From an uncultured Clostridia bacterium (GTDB lineage: Bacteria > Bacillota > Clostridia > TANB77 > CAG-508), in the NCBI GenBank assembly GCA_944392065.1, contig CALXVO010000010.1, positions 1 through 20,846 on the forward strand: a stretch of 20,846 nucleotides of DNA, written 5' to 3'. Position 1 is the first letter of the stretch; each line of letters opens with the position of its first letter. Both the position numbers and the translations under genes were made by a program. Under the pieces are notes generated by a model. The model saw only the letters and a program-made list of their open reading frames with translations, made no database searches and was not told the origin of the DNA. Positions 16,330-20,846 of the stretch are shown piece after piece.

Positions 16330-16893
16330 TTATTTTAATACAATCTTTAATTTATCCATATCTAAATGAATGCTGTTATATATTTTTTCTATTATTTCTT
16401 TTATATCATTATTTGTATATGTATTTTCTTTATTTGGTATATAAGTTAATATATCATAACTTACTCCATATAGTATATATTCCATATTTTCAACTTGGCA
16501 AAATTCACTTCTTAAATAATAATTATTTCTTTTCTTTATAATGTTAAGTTCTTCTTCGCTATTAGCTCTATTATCTGCTTCCACTTCTACAATCAGCATA
16601 TTTTTATCTTTTAAAAATTCTTTTATATCTTCTAAAAATATTTTTCCTATACCCTTGCTTCTAAATTCTTTTATTACAGCTAAATATGTAATTAGAACAT
16701 TATTTTCATTTTCTATAATAATAAAATATGCTACTTCTTGATTATCTTTTTTATATAAATATATGGTATGCATCTTCTCTTCTGTAAGCTCTATAAATCT
16801 ATCATAATCTGGAAGCTCATCTGCTGGAAAATCAAATTCCATATATTTTTTATAAAGTGCTTTTGCTTCTTCTAAATTTGCTTTAACGATCAT
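16330..16893 (-). CDS. GNAT family N-acetyltransferase
   Basis: A 187-aa protein with a GNAT fold: the acetyl-CoA-binding motif A is visible in YLAVIKEFRSKGIGKIFLEDI, followed by the MLIVEVEADN strand. These enzymes transfer an acetyl group from acetyl-CoA to an amine; the substrate is unknown here. The extended C-terminus after about residue 130 (YYLRSEFCQVENMEYILYG) resembles a common clostridial subgroup of uncharacterised GNATs. The AAGGAG site (16926-16921 on the minus strand) is unusually far from the ATG, and a short hairpin lies between them. It is probably the first gene of a two-gene operon with tex. Confidence 0.8.
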   Translation of the reverse strand: MIVKANLEEAKALYKKYMEFDFPADELPDYDRFIELTEEKMHTIYLYKKDNQEVAYFIIIENENNVLITYLAVIKEFRSKGIGKIFLEDIKEFLKDKNMLIVEVEADNRANSEEELNIIKKRNNYYLRSEFCQVENMEYILYGVSYDILTYIPNKENTYTNNDIKEIIEKIYNSIHLDMDKLKIVLK

Positions 16894-16971
16894 AATATTA
16901 TGGTATATATTATATACCTTCTCCTTTCTATAAAATACTATAAACTTTTCCTAAAAGCTTTAAGCCATTTT

Positions 16972-17001
16972 ATTATATCACTACTTTAATTCTTTTGGCA
17001 A
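16972..17001 (-). promoter_or_regulatory. Promoter for the GNAT-tex operon
   Basis: On the minus strand TTGCCA (17001-16996) and TATAAT (16977-16972) are spaced by 18 bp, about 80 bp before the GNAT start. It is divergent from the promoter at 17014-17042, the two -35 elements being only about 12 bp apart. Confidence 0.5.
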
Positions 17002-17013
17002 ACACTATTTTAG

Positions 17014-17042
17014 TTGTTTTTTGTCGAAAAATATTATATAAT
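17014..17042 (+). promoter_or_regulatory. Promoter for the DUF4190/DUF4352-like gene
   Basis: TTGTTT (17014-17019), 17 bp, TATAAT (17037-17042). A GGAGG ribosome binding site lies at 17064-17068, before the ATG at 17076. The leader is about 28 nt. Confidence 0.55.
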
Positions 17043-17075
17043 AAAATTAGTTTTAAAATAAAAGGAGGAATTTTT

Positions 17076-17762
17076 ATGGGAATCGCTTCATTTGTTGTAG
17101 GATTAATTTGTTTAATACTATCACCATTTTTAAGTGTATTTTTGGTATTACCTTCTCTATTAGCTTTGGTGTTAGGTATTATCGATTGTGTAATAAAATC
17201 AAAAAAGAAAGAATCTAAAGGTTTAGCTATAGCTGGAATTGTACTATCAATTATCGCTTTAATTGTCTGCATTTTAATTATAGTACTAGCTGTATATGTT
17301 TTTAATACTGCTTCTGATTCTATACTAAACGGTTTTAATACTTTTAGTAACGAAATTACCAGTGAAATAGAACAAGAAGATATTACTTGTAAAGTTGGAG
17401 AGTCTGCTACTATAAATGATATTAAGGTAACACTTAAATCTGTAGACAATGATTTTGACGATTATTACGATTATGCAAGTATTGAAGATGGTTATAAAGT
17501 AATAAAAGCAGATTTTGAATTCGAAAACTTAAAAGATTATACAACTTATGTATATGATTCTGATTTTAGATGTTATGCAGATCAATTCTTATGTGACGAT
17601 TTTATTTATGTAGAAGATAGCTATTTTTCTGGAGCAATTGACTCTGGAAGAAAAGCAGCTGCCTCTGTTTATTATGAAGTTCCAGAAGATGCTGATACAA
17701 TTGAAATTGAATTTCAACCATCCACATGGTATACTTCCAAAGTTATTTTTACAATAGATTAA
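17076..17762 (+). CDS. Small membrane protein, DUF4190-like N-terminus and DUF4352-like exposed domain
   Basis: The 228-aa protein starts at 17076, where GGAGG is well placed; a longer reading frame from 16995 runs through the promoter and has no ribosome binding site. Residues 1-85 hold three hydrophobic segments in the pattern of DUF4190 proteins, including the KSKKKESKGLAIAGIVLSIIAL stretch before the last segment. Residues 105-228 form a soluble, acidic, probably extracellular domain with short beta strands (VGESATINDIKVTLKSV, YKVIKADFEFENL, DTIEIEFQP) that resemble the immunoglobulin-like DUF4352 fold. Function is unknown. It is a single-gene unit with its own promoter and terminator. 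Confidence 0.8.
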   Translation: MGIASFVVGLICLILSPFLSVFLVLPSLLALVLGIIDCVIKSKKKESKGLAIAGIVLSIIALIVCILIIVLAVYVFNTASDSILNGFNTFSNEITSEIEQEDITCKVGESATINDIKVTLKSVDNDFDDYYDYASIEDGYKVIKADFEFENLKDYTTYVYDSDFRCYADQFLCDDFIYVEDSYFSGAIDSGRKAAASVYYEVPEDADTIEIEFQPSTWYTSKVIFTID

Positions 17763-17765
17763 AAA

Positions 17766-17807
17766 AAGCGCAATTGGGGACTCACTCCTATTGCGCTGAA
17801 TTTTTTT
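17766..17807. terminator. Bidirectional terminator between convergent genes
   Basis: An 8-bp GC-containing stem, AGCGCAAT (17767-17774) with ATTGCGCT (17790-17797), is flanked by A's on the left and TTTTTTT on the right. It can therefore stop both the plus-strand gene and the minus-strand ABC-F gene. The loop region (GGGGACTCACTCC) faintly resembles the GGGACAG repeat core. Confidence 0.85.
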
Positions 17808-17845
17808 ATAATAAATTTATGTGTTTCTTTATTTTGATGAATTGC

Positions 17846-19426
17846 TTATTCAATTCCTAAATACTCATCATAACTTACTTCTCTATCTACTAATTTATCT
17901 TGTTTTAAATCAATTATTCTATTTGCTATTGTTTGTGTTAATTGATGGTCATGTGAGGTAAATAGAATAATGCCTTTGAATTTTTCCATTCCCTCATTTA
18001 ATGCTGTTATACTTTCCATATCTAAATGATTGGTTGGTTCATCAAATATTAATAAATTAGCACCAGAAAGCATCATTTTTGAAAGTACACATCTTACTTT
18101 CTCTCCTCCAGATAATACATCTACTTTTTTAAGAGCTTCTTCACCAGAAAATAACATTCTACCTAAAAAGCTTCTTACATAAGTTTCATCTGGATCTTTT
18201 GAATATTGCCTTAACCAATCTGTTATGGATAAGTCGGATTCAAATAAATAGTTGTTATCTTTTGGAAAATAATTTGTTGTAATTGTTGTTCCGTATTTAA
18301 TAGTTCCTGAATCTGGTTCCATCTCTCCTGCCAATATTTGGAACAATACCGTTTTGGCGTTTTCATTATCTGCTAAAAAGACTATTTTATCATTTGGTTT
18401 AACTACAAAAGACACCTTGTCCAATATCTTTTCGCCATTAATTGTTTTACAAATATTTCGTACTTCCAATATATCTTTTCCTGGTTCTCTATCTGGTTTA
18501 AAATCTATGTACGGATATCTTCTATTCGATGGTTTAATTTCATCTAATTCAATTTTCTCTAAGGATTTCTTTCTTGAAGTAGCTTGTTTTGATTTAGAAG
18601 CATTAGCACTAAATCTAGCAATAAATTCTTGAAGTTCCTTAATTTTTTCTTCTTTCTTCTTATTTGCTTCTCTCATTTGCTTTAATGCAAGCTGGCTAGA
18701 TTCATACCAGAAATCATAGTTTCCTGGATATACTTTTATTTTTCCAAAGTCAACATCTGCAATATGGGTACAAACTTTATTCAAAAAGTATCTATCATGG
18801 GATACTACAATTACCGTATTTTCAAAGTTAATTAAAAATTCTTCAAGCCAATTTATGCTCTTTAAATCCAAGTCATTTGTAGGCTCATCTAAAAGCAATA
18901 TGTCTGGATTTCCAAATAGCGCTTGTGCTAAAAGTACTTTTACTTTTTCCTTTGGCTCTATTTCACTCATTAATTTATAGTGTTTCTCTGGCTCTATCCC
19001 TAAATCGTTTAAAAGTACTGCACCATCAGCTTCTGCATTCCATCCATCAAGTTCTGCAAATCTTTCTTCTAATTTTGCAGCTTTCATTCCATCTTCTTCT
19101 GAAAAATCTGGTTTTGCATAAATCGCTTCTTTTTCTTTCATAATGCGATACAATTCTTCATTTCCCATTATTACGGTGTCCATTACCGTATATTCCTCAA
19201 AAGCAAAGTGGTCTTGTTTTAATACTGATAATCTTTCATTTTTTTCTTTGGAAACTTCTCCTTTGCTTGGTTCTAGCTCTCCAGATAATACTTTTAAAAA
19301 GGTAGATTTTCCAGCACCATTTGCTCCAATAATGCCATAACAACACCCTTTATTAAATTTAATATTTACATCTTCAAATAATGTTCTTTTTCCAAATCGA
19401 ATCGTAACTCCTGTTGCAGTTAACAT
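17846..19426 (-). CDS. ABC-F family ATPase (YbiT-like)
   Basis: A 526-aa soluble protein with two ABC ATPase domains and no membrane segments, the ABC-F pattern; members act on the ribosome. Domain 1: Walker A GANGAGKST (34-42), an atypical signature SEIEPKEKVK (154-163), Walker B LLLDEPTND with E181, and the H-loop SHD (209-211). The charged linker (about 240-300) is rich in K/E. Domain 2: degenerate Walker A ADNENAKT (352-359), canonical signature LSGGEK (438-443) and Walker B FDEPTNHLD with E463. The unusual signature and the unusual Walker A belong to the same composite ATP site. GGAGG is well placed before the ATG. It lies 91 bp after the CorA gene on the same strand, with no clear promoter between, so co-transcription is likely. 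A general translation-factor role fits better than drug resistance, but this is not proven. Confidence 0.9.
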   Translation of the reverse strand: MLTATGVTIRFGKRTLFEDVNIKFNKGCCYGIIGANGAGKSTFLKVLSGELEPSKGEVSKEKNERLSVLKQDHFAFEEYTVMDTVIMGNEELYRIMKEKEAIYAKPDFSEEDGMKAAKLEERFAELDGWNAEADGAVLLNDLGIEPEKHYKLMSEIEPKEKVKVLLAQALFGNPDILLLDEPTNDLDLKSINWLEEFLINFENTVIVVSHDRYFLNKVCTHIADVDFGKIKVYPGNYDFWYESSQLALKQMREANKKKEEKIKELQEFIARFSANASKSKQATSRKKSLEKIELDEIKPSNRRYPYIDFKPDREPGKDILEVRNICKTINGEKILDKVSFVVKPNDKIVFLADNENAKTVLFQILAGEMEPDSGTIKYGTTITTNYFPKDNNYLFESDLSITDWLRQYSKDPDETYVRSFLGRMLFSGEEALKKVDVLSGGEKVRCVLSKMMLSGANLLIFDEPTNHLDMESITALNEGMEKFKGIILFTSHDHQLTQTIANRIIDLKQDKLVDREVSYDEYLGIE

Positions 19427-19445
19427 TTTTATTCCTCCTTTTTCA

Positions 19446-19510
19446 ATTTAGGGACAGGCCTATTTCTCCACTTTTTTCCAAATTGGGGACAGGCCTATCT
19501 CTCCACTTTA
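19446..19510. repeat. Tandem 35-bp GGGACAG repeat units
   Basis: Two direct units have the GGGAC cores at 19451 and 19486, exactly 35 bp apart. Each contains GGGACAGGCCTAT, TCTCCACTTT and a small TAGG/CCTA hairpin. The block is the same kind of tandem element as 1369-1423 in opposite orientation, and its unit shares AGTGGAGAAAT (minus strand) with the palindromes at 65-97 and 14049-14125. It lies between the CorA stop and the ABC-F ribosome binding site, so it would be in the mRNA of both. Confidence 0.7.
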
Positions 19511-19517
19511 ATCTTTT

Positions 19518-20468
19518 TTAATCTAACATTCCTTTTTTCTTAAGCCAAATAGACGCAATTACTCCTATTAGGATAGATAATACCACAATTAGTATAAATC
19601 CGAATGGATTTTCTTGAAGTGGTACTGGTACATTCATTCCCCAATAGCTTGCTATCATAGTTGGTATAGCTAGTATAATAGTAATAGATGTTAGATATTT
19701 CATAACACCATTTAAGTTGTTAGAAATGATAGAAGCATACGCATCCATTGTTCCTGTAAGAATATCTCTATAAATATTGGCCATTTCTATCGCCTGTTTA
19801 TTCTCTATGATAGCATCTTCTAGAATGTCTTCATCTTCATCATATAATTTAATTAAATTGCCACGCATTGTTTTTTCCATGACAACCTCATTTGATTTTA
19901 AAGAAGTGGTAAAATATACCAATCCCTTTTCTAAACTTAATAATTTTAAAAGTTCTTTATTCTTCATAGAATTTTTTAATACATTTTCTGCTATTTCTGT
20001 TTCTTTATTCAATTTTTTTAATAAATTTAGAAACATTTCTGAATTGGAGTAAAAAATTTGTAATAGCATTCTACTTTTTTTATAAGTCACAATATTTTTT
20101 AGTTTCTTTTTATATAAATCTTCTATTAATTGATTCTTATTTAAAGAAACAGTAATAATATAGTCATCTCTTACAAAAATAACTCCAATAGGCATTGTGC
20201 TGTATACTTTTGCTCCAGATTCTATGTCAATAATAGGTGTATCAATAATGAATAATATGGTATTATCATCTTCTTCTACATCTATTCTGGCTTTTTCTTC
20301 TGGGTCTAGTGCATATCTAATGAAATCCTCTTGTATGTTAATATTTTTACATACCTTCTTTATTTCTTCTTCACTTGGTGAAACCATGTTAATCCAATTG
20401 CCTTTTGAAAATTCCTTTGTCTCAGTAGTTTCATTTGTTTCAATATTTGTATTATATATTTTAAACAT
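19518..20468 (-). CDS. corA: CorA-type magnesium/divalent metal channel
   Basis: A 316-aa inner-membrane protein with a large N-terminal cytoplasmic domain and two C-terminal membrane segments (about 255-275 and 289-309). The hallmark GMN selectivity motif is at 277-279 in YWGMNVPVP. The family forms pentameric channels for Mg2+ (also Co2+ or Ni2+ in some). The length is typical. An AGGGGTG site precedes the ATG. It is divergent from tRNA-Lys and upstream of the ABC-F gene. The upstream region to the tRNA promoter is under 75 bp, too short for an Mg2+ riboswitch. Confidence 0.92.
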   Translation of the reverse strand: MFKIYNTNIETNETTETKEFSKGNWINMVSPSEEEIKKVCKNINIQEDFIRYALDPEEKARIDVEEDDNTILFIIDTPIIDIESGAKVYSTMPIGVIFVRDDYIITVSLNKNQLIEDLYKKKLKNIVTYKKSRMLLQIFYSNSEMFLNLLKKLNKETEIAENVLKNSMKNKELLKLLSLEKGLVYFTTSLKSNEVVMEKTMRGNLIKLYDEDEDILEDAIIENKQAIEMANIYRDILTGTMDAYASIISNNLNGVMKYLTSITIILAIPTMIASYWGMNVPVPLQENPFGFILIVVLSILIGVIASIWLKKKGMLD

Positions 20469-20491
20469 TAGTTATCACCCCTCAGGATAAT

Positions 20492-20520
20492 ATATTAACA
20501 TAAATTTTTCGCAATTACAA
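20492..20520 (-). promoter_or_regulatory. Promoter for corA
   Basis: On the minus strand TTGTAA (20520-20515), 17 bp, TAATAT (20497-20492), about 24 bp before the CorA start. It is moderately close to consensus in an A/T-rich stretch. Confidence 0.4.
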
Positions 20521-20538
20521 CTTAAATTCTAAAAAATA

Positions 20539-20567
20539 TTGACAAAACCCTTTTTTGGACTTATAAT
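20539..20567 (+). promoter_or_regulatory. Consensus promoter for tRNA-Lys
   Basis: A perfect TTGACA (20539-20544), 17 bp, TATAAT (20562-20567). Transcription would begin about 50 nt before the tRNA, consistent with strong stable-RNA expression. Confidence 0.85.
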
Positions 20568-20626
20568 ATTTATTGTTGCTAACTACTTTGTAATTAATTC
20601 CACTTATTATAACTTGTAACAATAAT

Positions 20627-20702
20627 GCGCCATTAGCTCAGTTGGTAGAGCAGTTGACTCTTAATCAAATGGTCGGAGGTTCGAATCCTCTATGGCGCAC
20701 CA
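20627..20702 (+). tRNA. tRNA-Lys (anticodon CUU)
   Basis: A 76-nt cloverleaf. The acceptor arm GCGCCAT pairs with ATGGCGC; the D stem is GCTC/GAGC; the anticodon loop CTCTTAA has CTT at 20660-20662; the T arm GGAGG-TTCGAAT-CCTCT ends in a G-T pair; the CCA end is encoded. The top pair of the anticodon stem (G20653 with A20669) does not pair. A weak hairpin ending in T's (AAAAAACGA with TCGATTTTTT, about 20728-20766) downstream may be its terminator. Confidence 0.97.
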
Positions 20703-20786
20703 AAGGATAATATCGTCGCACCAGACGAAAAAACGATTAAATCAACTGTAAAAGGTCGATTTTTTATTTAATTTTACTTTGTTCGC

Positions 20787-20815
20787 TTGTTTTTAATTGT
20801 AAAATATTGTATAGT
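20787..20815 (+). promoter_or_regulatory. Promoter pointing out of the window
   Basis: TTGTTT (20787-20792), 17 bp, TATAGT (20810-20815). It probably serves a gene to the right of the window; no coding sequence is visible in the last 140 bases. Confidence 0.45.
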
Positions 20816-20846
20816 AGATAACATAGAAAATGAGATAGTAGATATG

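Noticed and set aside
16995..17075. Longer N-terminus for the DUF4190/DUF4352-like protein
   Set aside because: The extra 27 residues translate the -35/-10 promoter and the leader; the GGAGG site serves the ATG at 17076.
16973..17449. Minus-strand open frame of 158 codons opposite the DUF4190/DUF4352-like gene
   Set aside because: It runs antisense through the real gene and its promoter, has low-complexity composition, no ribosome binding site and no recognisable domain.
20469..20538. Magnesium riboswitch before corA
   Set aside because: Only about 70 bp lie between the CorA start and the tRNA promoter, and the predicted leader is about 24 nt, too short for an M-box.
20696..20720. CGCACCA occurring at the tRNA 3' end and again 16 bp later as a possible integration att site
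   Set aside because: The match is only 7 bp, the copies are too close together to bound an element, and no integrase gene is present.

Overview
The window looks like a chromosomal segment of a low-GC Gram-positive bacterium, most likely an anaerobic gut-type Clostridia. The support is strong A/T bias at third codon positions, AGGAGG-type ribosome binding sites with short spacing, canonical TTGACA/TATAAT promoters, and the protein families present. No transposase, integrase, CRISPR array, phage gene or rRNA is visible.

Layout. Left (1-3123): a membrane-anchored HtrA-type serine protease and a long-chain acyl-CoA ligase, both on the minus strand. Centre (3124-14050): an accessory locus. A promoter with a near-consensus -35/-10 and a very short leader drives a 2452-residue, two-module nonribosomal peptide synthetase (C-A-T-C-A-T-R). 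It is followed 37 bp later by a seven-TM/PAS sensor histidine kinase. A strong hairpin terminator comes next, then a separately promoted response regulator with a complete HD-GYP (cyclic-di-GMP phosphodiesterase) domain. Right (14051-20846): mostly housekeeping genes, namely Tex (RNA-binding), a GNAT acetyltransferase, a small DUF4190/DUF4352-like membrane protein, an ABC-F ATPase, a CorA-type Mg2+ channel and tRNA-Lys(CUU).

How the genes may work together. The NRPS should join two amino acids and release the product reductively as an aldehyde (or an alcohol, or a spontaneously cyclised pyrazinone-type product). Its N-terminal C domain suggests N-acylation, and the divergent acyl-CoA ligase could supply the acyl donor. 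The histidine kinase in the same transcription unit and the adjacent HD-GYP regulator suggest a circuit in which an NRPS-made small molecule is sensed at the membrane and changes cyclic-di-GMP level. This is inference from gene order and domains; the chemistry and the sensing are untested.

A second layer is a family of dispersed, partly palindromic repeats (core GGGACAG, often flanked by AGTGAGAAAT) at gene ends. One copy is a perfect 37-bp inverted repeat that contains or abuts the stop codons of two convergent genes. Another provides the stop codon of the protease gene. Two copies are built as tandem 35-bp units. A different inverted repeat (17-bp arms, 41-bp spacer) sits just upstream of the NRPS promoter.
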